A stretch of DNA of 64,000 nucleotides from Planctomycetota bacterium (GCA_963204915.1 CAUJHS010000022.1:620001-684000); one strand, 5' to 3'; numbered from the stretch's first letter, positions 48,824-59,021 are shown. Notes: generated from the sequence alone by a model not told the origin. A program made the numbers and translations.

Positions 48824-49345
48824 ATGAAAACATCCTATGGTCTAGTTTCGATCGATTCGCGGACCCGATGCGTTTCGCTGGCGCGTCGCGTTGGTCAAAC
48901 CATCGAAACGCAGAATCCTCGATTGCAACTATGCGTGATGACGAGCCTCGTTTTGTTATGGACGAGCGCCTTTTTCATTGCTTGGGGAGCGCATACTCGC
49001 ATTCAGTCGCCACACTATGATCGTTACGTAAAGCAATTTGAGGAAGACGCGTTCGCGCCAGCGGTTGCCGTTCTTTTTGTTCCGCACTACACGGCAGCTA
49101 TTGGATTGATCGCTTTAGTGGCGTATCGCTGTCGTTTGGCTGGTTTGTTCCTTTCAGCGCCATTTGCATTGTTCTGTTTCGGCGTGTCAATCGCTTTCGC
49201 AAAACTCATTGTTCCGAGCTATCAATGGGGATTTTTGTTCTTAGCTCTTGGATACTCGCTCTTTATCATTGGATTGACGGCCGGTGCAATTGGCGTTATC
49301 GGCCTCGCGCCCAAAGAAAAGATTGTACAGAATCAGCCAAATTGA
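48824..49345 (+). CDS. Small membrane protein of unknown function
   Basis: 173 residues from ATG 48824 (an in-frame GTG at 48812 is closer to the AGGAAG at 48792 and is also possible). An N-terminal polar segment of about 35 residues is followed by four hydrophobic helices (about residues 40-60, 82-102, 106-126, 132-155). No motif is recognised. Its coding sequence is visibly richer in A and T than the genes on both sides, which suggests a separate origin. It separates the DUF1501 gene from the PPC-domain gene, which usually follow one another directly. Confidence 0.7.
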   Translation: MKTSYGLVSIDSRTRCVSLARRVGQTIETQNPRLQLCVMTSLVLLWTSAFFIAWGAHTRIQSPHYDRYVKQFEEDAFAPAVAVLFVPHYTAAIGLIALVAYRCRLAGLFLSAPFALFCFGVSIAFAKLIVPSYQWGFLFLALGYSLFIIGLTAGAIGVIGLAPKEKIVQNQPN

Positions 49346-49367
49346 ATTCCTCAGCTTCGTTTCAGCT

Positions 49368-50972
49368 ATGCGTTGCCTAATCACTAGTTTTGCTTTTACT
49401 CTGATGTTGCACCTGGAAGCCCACGCGGCGCCGCCGAAGGTGGATTCTTGGTTTCCCGCGGGCTTGCAGCAGGGGCAAACCTTGACCGTCACCGCGGCGG
49501 GAGCGTTTGGCGCCTGGCCTGTCAAAGTCTGGGTTGATCGCGAAGGCTTGAACGTCGAACCGTCGGAGAAAAAGGGCGAACTGAAAATTACCGCCGCGCC
49601 GCAAGCCGCGGGAGTGTATTGGCTACGTTTATATGACGAAGAAGGCGCCTCGGCGCCGCGACCGCTGCTAGTGGGCGCATTGCCTGAAGCGGTCGAAGTC
49701 GAGACGAACGACGATCCGCTCAAACCGCAAGCATTGGCCGGTTCGTCGGTGGTGCATGGCAAGCTCGCCAAGCGCGGCGATGTGGATACCTATTCCCTCG
49801 AACTCAAGCAGGGACAAACGCTCGTCGCGTCGCTGCTGGCGAACAACACCTTCGGCGCGCCGATGGACGGCGTGCTGCAAGTGTGCAACGCCGACGGTTT
49901 CGTGCTCGCCCAAAATGATGACGAGCGCGGCTACGACCCACAGTTGACGTTTCCTGTTTCGCGCGACGGAAAATATCTGGTGCGCACGTTCGCCTTTCCG
50001 GTCGAACCGAACAGTTCGATTGCGTTCGCCGGAGCGGAAAACTATGTGTATCGCCTGACGATTTCGACCGAGCCGTTCGTCGATCACACGTTGCCGCTGG
50101 CGGTGCGCGCCGACGAGTCGACCGAGTTGCGGCTGTTCGGCTGGAACTTGCCGAGCGACGCCGCTACCGTGATTGCGCCGCCGGGTGAAGTGCGCGTCTC
50201 GGTCCTAGCGCCGGCGGCAAGCCCCGCATTGGAACTGGCCGTGGCGCCGCACCCCGTTCTTACGGCGACGGAGGAACGTTCGCCCGAGACGCCGCAGCCA
50301 GTCGAGACGCCTGTGGTCATCGCGGGAAGGATTGAAACGCCCAAAGACCAAGACGCCTTCCGTTTTCAGGCCGCCAAGGGGCAGAAGTGGACGCTGCGGG
50401 TTGAATCGCGGTCGCTTGGGTTTCCGCTGGATGGTTTGCTGCAAGTAACCGATGGCGAAGGCAAAGTCCTGGCCGAATCGGACGACGCCGGCAAAGAGCG
50501 CGATCCCGTACTCGCCTTCACCGCTCCGGCCGATGGCGCCTACCAGGCAGTCGTGCGCGACCTGCACGGTCACGGCGGGCTGCGTTATGTGTACCAACTC
50601 ACGATCGAGCCGGAAACGCCTGACTTTCGCCTGACGCTGGCGGCCGATTCGTTCGTGATCACGCCGGGCAAGCCGCTGGAAATTCCCATCACCGTGGAGC
50701 GCCGCAACAGCTTCGCGGGCGAAATTGAAATCATCGCCGAAGGCTTGCCCCCCGGCGTTGCCGCCGCGCCGGTGAAGTCGCTTCCCAGCGGCGACACCGC
50801 CAAAGCGGTTAAACTCATACTCACCGCCGAATCGGGGCCGACTTCCACACCGTTCCAACTTGTGGGAACAGCCGCGGGCGACACACCCCGCCGCCACGCT
50901 GCAACGTTCCCCGTCAGCGGCGCCGCGGCACCCTCCGCGCAACCCTGGCTGACGGTCACGAAAGCGAACTAA
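49368..50972 (+). CDS. Secreted protein with two PPC (pre-peptidase C-terminal-type) domains
   Basis: 534 residues from ATG 49368, which opens a signal peptide (LEAHAA-P). An N-terminal Ig-like segment (residues about 20-100) precedes two bacterial PPC-type beta domains. The first (about 110-220) has GKLAKRGDVDTYSLELKQGQ and GVLQVCNADG. The second (about 295-410) has GRIETPKDQDAFRFQAAKGQ and GLLQVTDGEG. No protease domain is fused. It is 23 bases after the small membrane-protein gene. The C-terminal 120 residues form another beta domain. Predicted binding or structural role at the cell surface. Confidence 0.85.
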   Translation: MRCLITSFAFTLMLHLEAHAAPPKVDSWFPAGLQQGQTLTVTAAGAFGAWPVKVWVDREGLNVEPSEKKGELKITAAPQAAGVYWLRLYDEEGASAPRPLLVGALPEAVEVETNDDPLKPQALAGSSVVHGKLAKRGDVDTYSLELKQGQTLVASLLANNTFGAPMDGVLQVCNADGFVLAQNDDERGYDPQLTFPVSRDGKYLVRTFAFPVEPNSSIAFAGAENYVYRLTISTEPFVDHTLPLAVRADESTELRLFGWNLPSDAATVIAPPGEVRVSVLAPAASPALELAVAPHPVLTATEERSPETPQPVETPVVIAGRIETPKDQDAFRFQAAKGQKWTLRVESRSLGFPLDGLLQVTDGEGKVLAESDDAGKERDPVLAFTAPADGAYQAVVRDLHGHGGLRYVYQLTIEPETPDFRLTLAADSFVITPGKPLEIPITVERRNSFAGEIEIIAEGLPPGVAAAPVKSLPSGDTAKAVKLILTAESGPTSTPFQLVGTAAGDTPRRHAATFPVSGAAAPSAQPWLTVTKAN

Positions 50973-51015
50973 GCCAACGCGGAAGTTCGGCGTTCAAACG
51001 GTTCAACAACGGATC

Positions 51016-51057
51016 TGGAGTCGCCCGATACGCGCAAGCCTGAACTCCAACTTTTTT
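51016..51057 (+). terminator. Probable rho-independent terminator after the PPC gene
   Basis: TGGAGT (51016-51021) and ACTCCA (51044-51049) pair around a 22-base loop and are followed within 3 bases by a run of six T (51052-51057). It lies between convergent genes. The stem is short, so confidence is moderate. Confidence 0.45.
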
Positions 51058-51059
51058 CA

Positions 51060-51911
51060 CTACTTGACCAGCGGCTCCAGAAACTTGTAAAGCTCTTGCG
51101 TGGCGGGGTCGTCGGGCAGTCCCAGGTCGTTGTTGAGTTTGTTGTGAGTCGACTCGCGGGCGCCGTACACCGTCACAGGCACTTCCGCCGCTTCCAGGGC
51201 TATCGCGAGGCGCCGGGCTTGGGCGGTCACGTCGGGGTGACCCGCCACGTGCAGAATCAGGAAAGGCGGAATCCCCTTCCCCTTGGCCACGTGCGTCACG
51301 GCGGAAAAGTCGATGTGCTTCTTCGGGTCATTGCCGAACTTCACGCGGTGCCCAAACTCCGGCAGCGGCAAGCCATGGACCATCTGGCGAATCTCGGCCG
51401 TGGTGATCATGGCCGGCAGGTCGTAGGTGTCGCCATCCACGGGTACACAACCTTTGAGCGCATCAAACGGCACGCCTTCCGCCTTGGCGTAGCGGTCGTC
51501 GATACAAATCAAGGCGGCAAGCTGGGCGCCCGCCGAGTGCCCCATGACGAAAATGCGATTCGGGTCGCCGCCATGCTGAGCGATGTTCTTATGCACCCAG
51601 CCGAGCGACTTGGCCACGTCGCGAATCAGTTCGCCCATTTCCACCTGGGGCAGCAAGCGGTAGTTCGTTGAGACGAACACGAAGCCGCGCTCGGTGAACA
51701 CGCGCGGTTTGAGTTGCACGCTGGTCTTGTCGCCCGTTTGCCAGCCGCCGCCGTGAATCCAAAACACCACCGGCAGGTTCTTGGCGCCGTCGGGAGCGTA
51801 AATGTCCAGCACCTGCCGTTCGTGCGCCGGTTCGGCATAGGGAATGTTGGACTTAAGGTTCTGCCCCTGCACGACTGACACGAGCAACAAAAACACGAAC
51901 GCAGTTCTCAT
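51060..51911 (-). CDS. Secreted alpha/beta hydrolase (esterase/lipase family), copy A
   Basis: 283 residues with a short signal peptide. The oxyanion motif HGGGW (about residues 54-58), nucleophile Ser in GHSAGA, acid Asp in AGHPDV and His in ESTHNKLN identify an esterase of the BD-FAE/HSL-like kind (acetyl-xylan- or carbohydrate-ester-type activity is common). It resembles the gene at 51994 in the segment before the oxyanion loop ([10 protein letters not shown] vs [10 protein letters not shown]) but has a longer loop region. Probably periplasmic; substrate unknown. Confidence 0.9.
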   Translation of the reverse strand: MRTAFVFLLLVSVVQGQNLKSNIPYAEPAHERQVLDIYAPDGAKNLPVVFWIHGGGWQTGDKTSVQLKPRVFTERGFVFVSTNYRLLPQVEMGELIRDVAKSLGWVHKNIAQHGGDPNRIFVMGHSAGAQLAALICIDDRYAKAEGVPFDALKGCVPVDGDTYDLPAMITTAEIRQMVHGLPLPEFGHRVKFGNDPKKHIDFSAVTHVAKGKGIPPFLILHVAGHPDVTAQARRLAIALEAAEVPVTVYGARESTHNKLNNDLGLPDDPATQELYKFLEPLVK

Positions 51912-51993
51912 AGTGCGACTCTCCGATGGCGATGGTTCAAGGGATAACCAAGCCAGCCGCGCCTTCTGCGGGCGCGGCCGGTGGTGATGATCG

Positions 51994-52878
51994 TCACTTG
52001 GTCAAGCGGTCAATCAGGTAATCGGCAGCGTTTTTATATTGGGGATGCGGCTGACCAGGGTGAACCAGCACCACATCGACATTGGCCGATTGCAGCCGCT
52101 CAGCAAGCTTCACGCCCATGATGCCCGAGTGCGTGGGATCCTTGGGCGAGGCGCCAACCACGGGAACCTCACCGCCGTAAAACAGCGCGATGGGCGGATC
52201 ATCTTGCGAGACGTGCTCGATGGGAGAATACTCCTTGATCCACGGCAAGACCTTTTCGCGGTTGTCGATCAACGCTTGAATGCTCGGCAGGCCGAAGGCG
52301 TGGGCGCCGTACGTGTAATTCGGCATCCATTCGCGCAGCTCCTTCGGATCGAGCGACACCTGTGCTCCGTTCACCGCGGCGCAGTACAACCGGGTTGATT
52401 CGCGGGCGATAGGATCGTCGCTCTGAGGGTCAGCCAAATCGTCATGAAACGCGAGCCACAGCGAGGAGCACGCGCCGGCCGAACCGCCCGTCGCGCCGAT
52501 GCGCTCTTTATCGAGATTCCATTCCTTTGCCTTCGAGCGAACGAACTGCAGCGCGCGGGCCGCGTCTTCCAGCGGCGCCTTGACGGGCGGTTCGACTTTC
52601 TCCTCCACGCCGTTTTGCGTGTAACGATAGTTAATGGCGACGACCGAAATCCCCTTATCCAGGTAGGCCTGCGGGTTGGTCTTCTTGTCGCCACCGCGCC
52701 AGCCGCCGCCGTGAATATAGAAGACCACCGGCGTCGGCTTGTCGGACTTTGCGGGGTAAAAGTCCAGCACTTGCCGCGGATGTTTTCCATACGGCACGTC
52801 GCGCAGCGTCATCAACTCTTGGGCGAGCGCTTGCGGCGCGAGGAACAACAAAGCTAACAACAAAATCATTCGTTTCAT
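51994..52878 (-). CDS. Secreted alpha/beta hydrolase (esterase/lipase family), copy B
   Basis: 294 residues from the ATG at 52878, with AAGGAG about 9 bases upstream. The frame continues upstream to 53136, but the signal peptide ([13 protein letters not shown]) starts at this ATG. The active-site motifs are HGGGW and GGSAGA, with a C-terminal HPGQPHPQY His. It is paralogous to the gene 82 bases downstream (51911). Both probably act on carbohydrate esters outside the cytoplasm. Confidence 0.9.
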   Translation of the reverse strand: MKRMILLLALLFLAPQALAQELMTLRDVPYGKHPRQVLDFYPAKSDKPTPVVFYIHGGGWRGGDKKTNPQAYLDKGISVVAINYRYTQNGVEEKVEPPVKAPLEDAARALQFVRSKAKEWNLDKERIGATGGSAGACSSLWLAFHDDLADPQSDDPIARESTRLYCAAVNGAQVSLDPKELREWMPNYTYGAHAFGLPSIQALIDNREKVLPWIKEYSPIEHVSQDDPPIALFYGGEVPVVGASPKDPTHSGIMGVKLAERLQSANVDVVLVHPGQPHPQYKNAADYLIDRLTK

Positions 52879-53068
52879 CAACAAAGCTCCTTGGGGGTGG
52901 TCGTTGCCGTGAGGGAACATCATCTTGATCGAAACGCACTTCCCAGTCAAAGTTTGAACCTGGAGCACCGGGGCAGTCTCCAGACCGGCCGCATTATAGC
53001 GACCGGCCGGACCTGCGAGTATGCTTTGAGCACCGTACTTCGACCGATCATTTCTTGGACACTTCGTG

Positions 53069-54751
53069 ATGACGCCTTCCGTTCTTCGAATTGTGGCTTC
53101 TGTGGCATATGTGTTGATCTTGCCGGCATGGGCCAAGGCTCATGACATCCGCCAGCACGAAGTGAAGTTCTCCTGCGAGGTTGCGAACCTTGCGGGCGAG
53201 TTGACCCTTCCGGCTCATCAGCATGATCGCGAAGGCGACGCCTCGACCGAGAAGTCCGCGTGTGTGGTGATCGTCGGGGGAACGCTGTCTCACACGCGCG
53301 ACGGCGGTCTGATCCGTGAGGGCGTTCCTCCGCGCGATGCGCTCAAACGATTGGCGCTGCACCTGGCCAATCGCGGATACGCCAGCCTACGTTACGACAA
53401 GGTGGGCTTTGGCGATTCGAAACCGTCGCCCAAGTGGCAAGGAACCTATCGGCATGAATCGCACGCGGTAACAGCCGCGGTCGCGTACGTGCGCGAATTG
53501 CAGGAGTTCGATCACGTCGTGGTTCTGGGCGAAAGCGCCGGCGCCTACCTGGCGTGCCTGGCGGCCGAGGACGGATTAAACGCCGACGCCTACGTGTTCT
53601 TAGGCGGTCATTGTGGGTCAGGGCAGGACATCTACGAATATAACTTCGCGCGGTTGGCTCGCCTTGCCGATACCGACGCGGTTTGGCGGTCGTTGGCCGG
53701 AGAACACTTGCGATTTGAACTTGCGCTCGGCCGCACCTACGAAGCCATGTTCGCTGCGGCGGCCCGCGGAGATTCCGAGTTCATGGTCGTCGACGGCGAC
53801 TTCCAGCGGCAAGTTCCACTGGCGCGCCGGCAGGAGGAGCTTCAATTCCCGCCGGACAAGATGTTCCGCTTCATTCAAAAACCCGCGTTGGCGTTAAGCG
53901 GCGAGTATGATTTGAACGTTCCGCCCGACCATGGCGCGAAAATTGTCCAAGCGATCCGTAGCGCCGGCAACCATAGCTGCACGTGCGTGTTGATTCCGCA
54001 GGCCGATCATAACTTCCAGATCAGCCCCGACGAGGAAACCCAACGGTTGCGCGAGCGGTACACGTTCGAGAGCTTCCGTCGCGCGTATGCGCCGCAGCTT
54101 TACGAGGAACTAGGGCGCTGGCTCGACGCGACGCTCGGTTACGCCGCGAGCGGTACGCTGCCTAAGAAGGTCAAGCCGGAATCGTTGCCGGTCCGCGCCA
54201 CCGACCATTCCGAACAAGAGCCCAAGACCGAGAACACGCCTGCGCGGCTGCACCTGGCGCCGGGAGTGCAAGTTGTCGAAGATGTTGCCGACACGGCGCA
54301 AACGGCTTCTGTCGCCACACTGGAAGGCGCCATTGGTCCGCTACTGTTGGGAGAAAATTGCCAGTCCCACTTTATTGATATGCCTGCGGGCATGTATTGC
54401 GAGGAGCATCCGCACGCGAGCGAAAGCATCATCTATACGGTGCGCGGAACGTGGGTGCTGTGTAGCAAGGGGCGGCGGAAAGTGATGAAACCCGGGTCGT
54501 TGTTTCACTTCGCTCCGAATACGCCCACGGGCTACGAAACGCCGTTTGACGAAGACGCGCTGATTCTGATTTTCAAAGGACAACGCCTTACCGCCAGCGA
54601 AGCGGAATTCATGGCGTACTTGCGAGGGCTGGCCCAACGGCTGGAGCAGGAGCACAAGGCCGGCGTGCCGTATCGGCTGACCGATTTACCCAAAGATCAC
54701 CCGGCGCTCCAGTTCGCCCACGAGGCGCTACGTCAAGCGAAGGGCGAATAA
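53069..54751 (+). CDS. Secreted alpha/beta hydrolase fused to a cupin domain
   Basis: 560 residues from ATG 53069 with a signal peptide (ILPAWAKAH). Residues about 30-370 are an alpha/beta hydrolase: Ser156 (GESAGA), Asp281 (GEYDLNVPP) and His314 (QADHNF) form the likely triad. Residues about 400-530 are a cupin fold with a beta-barrel signature IDMPAGMYCEEHPHASESIIYTVRGTW and a second motif MKPGSLFHFAPNTPTGYE; His in EEHPH and HFAPNTP could bind metal. Such a hydrolase-cupin fusion is unusual. It suggests a two-step reaction or a sugar-sensing binding domain. It lies divergently from the esterase pair at 51060-52878. The start has no strong Shine-Dalgarno. Confidence 0.85.
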   Translation: MTPSVLRIVASVAYVLILPAWAKAHDIRQHEVKFSCEVANLAGELTLPAHQHDREGDASTEKSACVVIVGGTLSHTRDGGLIREGVPPRDALKRLALHLANRGYASLRYDKVGFGDSKPSPKWQGTYRHESHAVTAAVAYVRELQEFDHVVVLGESAGAYLACLAAEDGLNADAYVFLGGHCGSGQDIYEYNFARLARLADTDAVWRSLAGEHLRFELALGRTYEAMFAAAARGDSEFMVVDGDFQRQVPLARRQEELQFPPDKMFRFIQKPALALSGEYDLNVPPDHGAKIVQAIRSAGNHSCTCVLIPQADHNFQISPDEETQRLRERYTFESFRRAYAPQLYEELGRWLDATLGYAASGTLPKKVKPESLPVRATDHSEQEPKTENTPARLHLAPGVQVVEDVADTAQTASVATLEGAIGPLLLGENCQSHFIDMPAGMYCEEHPHASESIIYTVRGTWVLCSKGRRKVMKPGSLFHFAPNTPTGYETPFDEDALILIFKGQRLTASEAEFMAYLRGLAQRLEQEHKAGVPYRLTDLPKDHPALQFAHEALRQAKGE

Positions 54752-54781
54752 CCTGCGTGCGCTACCCGCGTCGAAACGCGC

Positions 54782-54825
54782 CAACGCCTGCGCCGCCTTA
54801 AATATAAGGCGGTGGAAAGGCGTTG
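54782..54825. terminator. Two-part hairpin between convergent genes
   Basis: CAACGCCT (54782-54789)/AGGCGTTG (54818-54825) forms an 8-bp outer stem. CCGCCTTA (54793-54800)/TAAGGCGG (54805-54812) forms an 8-bp inner stem with a 4-base loop. Located between the stops at 54751 and 54835, it could terminate both transcripts. Confidence 0.5.
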
Positions 54826-54834
54826 TGGTTTGCG

Positions 54835-56502
54835 TTACTTGTCGGCAAAGGGGTCGTTCACCTCGGCAAATTGCTCCTTGAGGCGATCCGTGTCGCTGGC
54901 CGACCAATTGTCGGGCGCCGTGACGGCGATCCATGCATCAATATAGCTCTTAGGCGCAAAGCGATGCCCGTAACCGGCAGGAATGGCGGTGGCCATGGGC
55001 AGATCAAAGCCAATTTGCAGGAAGGTGATGAGCGGATACCAACGCAAATACGGCGATACGTCGGGCCCGCGTTCGCCGGCCAACCAGGCCGGTTTGCGAT
55101 AAAGCAATTCAGACGAGAAGAACGTCATCGGGTCGCTGGCGTGCTGCAGGTACACGAACCGCATGGGCCCCCAGCGTCGGCCGTCGTCCAACTTGCATTC
55201 ACGTCCCGAGAAGCGCAACATCGCGCCGTCGCGAAACGTGGGCATCCACATGGGAGAATCGGGGTTGCGGTGCGCCGTGGCGTTGATCCAATGCGTGCTG
55301 GGAAACGGCGGACCGCTCCATAGTCCGCCTTGAATGGGATCTTCAAACACGGTCATCAAGTCGGCGCTGGCGGCCGAGCCGAGCGCCCCGAGACTTAAAC
55401 CATGCAAGTAAAGCCGGGGCCGGCTGTCCGGCGGAAGCGTTGTCCAGTGCGAGTAGATCGCGTCGAACAAAGCGGTGGCCGAGTTGCGCGAACGAACCGG
55501 ATCGACGAGGATGGTGATCCAACTGGGAAGATATGAATACTGCATGCTGACAATCGCCGTATCGCCGCCGTGAAGGTATTCGACCGTATCGACGGCGCCT
55601 GGATCGAGCCAACCGGTGCCCGTGGGTGTGGCGACGATCAACAACTTGCGATCGAACCCGCCGGCCCGCACCAGTTCTTGAAGCGCCAGTTCGGCGCGCT
55701 CTTCCACGGTTTCCCGCGAGGCCAGACCAACGTACACGCGCAGCGGCCGCTTCGCCTCGCGGCCTAGAAACTCGCTGATTTGCTCCTGGGTGGGACCAGC
55801 CGCGACGAAATCCTTACCGAATCGGCCGATGTCGTCCCAATCCACCAGCGATTCGGGGCTGCCGGAGGCCGTGGGGTCGGTCGGCTGTTCAACACCGTCG
55901 TCAATGATTTGGTCCAAACGCACAAAGAGCGCATCGGCCGCCGTCACCGCCGCGCGCGCGATGATATGGTTCACGATCAGGAAAAACGCCAAGATGACCA
56001 GCAAGGTGCTGACGACATACGAAACCCGCCGCGGCACAAACCGCACGACTTGACGATGGACGTAGCTCCAACATCGGATCACCCCGCGCCCGAGAAGCAC
56101 GAGCAACAACCCCGTAACAACCGCAATCGCCGCCACGCGCAGCGGATACGCAGTAACGACCGGATCCATTTCCATCAACTCGCGAATCGAGTTCTGCCAG
56201 ATCGTTGCTTGCCACAGAAACAGCCCGGCGATGATCGCCACGCAAACCGCAGTGATGTATTTGCTGACCCGCTGGATTGGGGAGCGGAATTCGGGAATCT
56301 CCAGGTAGAACCACAGCCAAACCAGGAACACGCCCACACCGTACCCCACGGCCAGGGCTAAACCCGATAACACCCCCTGCACGCCAAAGTGGCGCGGTAA
56401 CAACGAAGGCGTAAGCGAGGCGGCGAAGAACAACGTCCCCACGGCCAGTCCCACAAAGGAGAAGGTTCGCCAAGAGGGTGTTGCCTGCGTCGGCGCGGTC
56501 AT
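54835..56502 (-). CDS. Membrane-anchored alpha/beta hydrolase (Abhydrolase_9 type)
   Basis: 555 residues from the ATG at 56502. The N-terminal half has about five membrane helices (16-40, 45-68, 85-105, 115-140, 160-180), as in the N-terminal Abhydrolase_9_N region. The C-terminal half is the soluble Abhydrolase_9 domain: IVSMQYSYLPSW, LYLHGLSLGALGS with the nucleophile Ser in GLSLG, and a His in YGHRF. Enzymatic activity of this family has not been established. The frame is open beyond 56502 to 57099, but this part has no hydrophobic start. Confidence 0.88.
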   Translation of the reverse strand: MTAPTQATPSWRTFSFVGLAVGTLFFAASLTPSLLPRHFGVQGVLSGLALAVGYGVGVFLVWLWFYLEIPEFRSPIQRVSKYITAVCVAIIAGLFLWQATIWQNSIRELMEMDPVVTAYPLRVAAIAVVTGLLLVLLGRGVIRCWSYVHRQVVRFVPRRVSYVVSTLLVILAFFLIVNHIIARAAVTAADALFVRLDQIIDDGVEQPTDPTASGSPESLVDWDDIGRFGKDFVAAGPTQEQISEFLGREAKRPLRVYVGLASRETVEERAELALQELVRAGGFDRKLLIVATPTGTGWLDPGAVDTVEYLHGGDTAIVSMQYSYLPSWITILVDPVRSRNSATALFDAIYSHWTTLPPDSRPRLYLHGLSLGALGSAASADLMTVFEDPIQGGLWSGPPFPSTHWINATAHRNPDSPMWMPTFRDGAMLRFSGRECKLDDGRRWGPMRFVYLQHASDPMTFFSSELLYRKPAWLAGERGPDVSPYLRWYPLITFLQIGFDLPMATAIPAGYGHRFAPKSYIDAWIAVTAPDNWSASDTDRLKEQFAEVNDPFADK

Positions 56503-56727
56503 GCGATTGGACCTTTTGCTCGGTAGCTGGGTTGGAAAGTTCGCGTCATTTTCCCGAGGGGCGTAATTTGCTGCAATGGGTGCGCGCGGGAACGTGGCGC
56601 CAGCTTCTCGGCGTCGCAAGGGATGTAACGGTCTGTCATAATAGGGCGTCTGGCTGCGTCCTTCCCCATGGCAAGCGTCGTTCCTGTGCTGCTTGACTTT
56701 GCCCTCCAATTCACCTTGTGAAACATC

Positions 56728-58995
56728 GTGAGTGACCAAGCAAGTCCTCGTGCGAAAGCCCGTCGGCGACGCACTCCCCTTGGCGTCTTCTGGCTTGCCT
56801 ACGCCGTGTTGGCCTGGTGCGTTGGTTGCCAGCGTGAAGCGCCCCCCGCGCCTCCCCAGGTTTCGCAGGCGGAGCACGATTCTCCGGCGGCGACCGACTG
56901 GATGCGTCGCACCTTGCAAGAATACCAGTTGACCTCCCGCGCGAACGATCCGTTTTACGGAGAGGCCGGTCTTCAGCGGGTCCAGTACTTGCTTGAGCAA
57001 GTCGAAGGAGGCCAATCGCCGCGGAAGGAAATCGAACTCCTCCAGGATCTGGCGGAGTACGAGCTGCGCCTGGGTAAAGTGGGCAAAGCGCTGGAGCATT
57101 ACGACCGCATGCAGTCGTTAGTCGACGAATTGGGCGAGCGCATGCCGCCGAAAGAGCGAGTCGGTGCGCTTGTCAAACATGCGATTGGTTGTCTTCGCCT
57201 GGCGGAAACGGAAAACTGTGTGCATTGCCGCAACGGGGAAAGTTGTCTGCTACCCATTACCGCGGGAGGCGTTCACGAGCGCCAGGAAGGCGCCAGCAAA
57301 GCGGCGGAACTGCTAACGGCGGCCTTAGAGATTGACGGAGAAAACCTGACGGCCCGCTGGTTGTTGAACATCGCCCACATGACGCTGGGAAAATATCCCG
57401 AGCATACGCCCGAAGCGTGGCGCGTGCCGCCGGAGAAGTTCGAAAACGCGGTTGACTTCCCCCGCTTCCGGAACGTAGCGAAAGAGAAAGGCCTGGACAT
57501 GCTTTCGACCGCCGGCGGAGTTGTGGCGGATGACCTGAACAACGATGGATGGATCGATCTGCTCGTTTCCGACTGGAGCCCGTCGGAGTATCCTCGGTTG
57601 TTTCTGAATGATGGCCAAGGCGGCTTTGTGGATCGCACGGAAGGCTCGGGGCTGGAAGGACTCTTCGGCGGTCTGAACATGGTTCAGGCCGATTATGACA
57701 ACGACGGCGACATCGACGTGTTCGTGCTGCGCGGCGCCTGGAAAGGCGCGCAGGGGCTGGTGCCGAACTCACTGCTGCAAAACGACGGTTCGGGCAAATT
57801 CACCGATGTGACGGTCGACGCCGGCCTGGCGATCGACAACTATCCCACACAAACCGCCGCCTGGGCCGACTACGACCTCGACGGCGACTTGGATCTTTAC
57901 GTGGGAAATGAAAGTTACCCCTGCCAGTTATTCATGAACCGAGGCGCGGGCCGATTTACCGAGGTGGCCGTGCGGGCCGGCGTGGTCAACAATCACTACA
58001 CCAAGGCGGTGGTGTGGGGCGACTTCGACGGCGACCGCTACCCCGATCTTTACGTTTCCAACTACGATGCGCCGAACCGTTTATATCGCAATAACCGCGC
58101 CGGCGGTTTTGAAGACGTGGCGCCCGCGCTCGGCGTGACCGGCCCCCTCAAAAGCTTTCCCGCCTGGTTCTGGGACTTTAATAACGATGGCGCGCTGGAC
58201 CTGTTCGTGGCGAGTTACCCGATGGCGCTGGAGCAGGTCGCCGCACAGTTCTTTGGACTTCCGACAACAGCCGAACATGATCATATGTACCAAGCCGACG
58301 GCCAGGGCGGTTTCACAGAAGTGGCGCAAAAATTGGGTGTGACGCGCATGACCGATCCCATGGGCTGCAACTTTGGCGACCTGGACCACGACGGCTTTCT
58401 CGATTTCTACTTAGGCACGGGCACGCCCGCGTTTTCTTACCTTGCCCCCAATGTGATGTACTGGAACCGTCAGGGAACGTCCTTCGCCGATGTCACCTAT
58501 CGCGGCGGTTTCGGCCATTTGCAGAAGGGACACGCCGTGGCCTTTGCCGACTTCGACCACGACGGCGACCAGGATATTTTCCAGGAAGTGGGCGGGGCGT
58601 ACCCCGGAGACGCCTTCCCCAACGTACTGTATGAAAACCCCGGGAACGACAACCACGAGATCACGATCAAGCTGGTCGGCAAAGAATCGAACCGCAGCGC
58701 GATTGGGACCCGAATTTGCGTCACGGTGACCGAAGCGGGAACAACCCGAAAGATTTATCGCTGGGTCAACAGCGGCGGGAGTTTTGGCAGCAACCCCCTG
58801 CGGCAACAAATTGGCATTGGCGCCGCCGAGAAGATCGATTCGCTCGAAATCTATTGGCCCAAGACCGACCAAACGCAAGTTTTTCAGAACCTGCCGGTCG
58901 ATCAAGCGGTGGAAATCACCGAGGGTGAGGAAGCATGGCGCCCGCTGGCGATCAAGCCAAGCGCGGCGGCAGGCTTGGCGACTCCCTCGTCGTGA
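56728..58995 (+). CDS. CRTAC1-like lipoprotein with FG-GAP repeats and ASPIC/UnbV domain
   Basis: 755 residues from GTG 56728; no ATG precedes the lipoprotein signal, whose lipobox is CVGC (Cys34). An N-terminal TPR-like helical region (about 60-240) contains a CVHCRNGESCLLPI loop with three Cys. Then follow FG-GAP/VCBS beta-propeller repeats with Ca-binding motifs such as DYDNDGDIDVF, DYDLDGDLDLY and DFDGDRYPDLY. The C-terminal ASPIC/UnbV domain starts near residue 650 (VGKESNRSAIGTR ... EIYWPKTDQTQVF). Predicted secreted, membrane-tethered binding protein. It converges with the second CRTAC1-like gene, 26 bases between stops. Confidence 0.88.
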   Translation: MSDQASPRAKARRRRTPLGVFWLAYAVLAWCVGCQREAPPAPPQVSQAEHDSPAATDWMRRTLQEYQLTSRANDPFYGEAGLQRVQYLLEQVEGGQSPRKEIELLQDLAEYELRLGKVGKALEHYDRMQSLVDELGERMPPKERVGALVKHAIGCLRLAETENCVHCRNGESCLLPITAGGVHERQEGASKAAELLTAALEIDGENLTARWLLNIAHMTLGKYPEHTPEAWRVPPEKFENAVDFPRFRNVAKEKGLDMLSTAGGVVADDLNNDGWIDLLVSDWSPSEYPRLFLNDGQGGFVDRTEGSGLEGLFGGLNMVQADYDNDGDIDVFVLRGAWKGAQGLVPNSLLQNDGSGKFTDVTVDAGLAIDNYPTQTAAWADYDLDGDLDLYVGNESYPCQLFMNRGAGRFTEVAVRAGVVNNHYTKAVVWGDFDGDRYPDLYVSNYDAPNRLYRNNRAGGFEDVAPALGVTGPLKSFPAWFWDFNNDGALDLFVASYPMALEQVAAQFFGLPTTAEHDHMYQADGQGGFTEVAQKLGVTRMTDPMGCNFGDLDHDGFLDFYLGTGTPAFSYLAPNVMYWNRQGTSFADVTYRGGFGHLQKGHAVAFADFDHDGDQDIFQEVGGAYPGDAFPNVLYENPGNDNHEITIKLVGKESNRSAIGTRICVTVTEAGTTRKIYRWVNSGGSFGSNPLRQQIGIGAAEKIDSLEIYWPKTDQTQVFQNLPVDQAVEITEGEEAWRPLAIKPSAAAGLATPSS

Positions 58996-59021
58996 GCGAC
59001 CGCCCACGCCGCGCCATGCGT

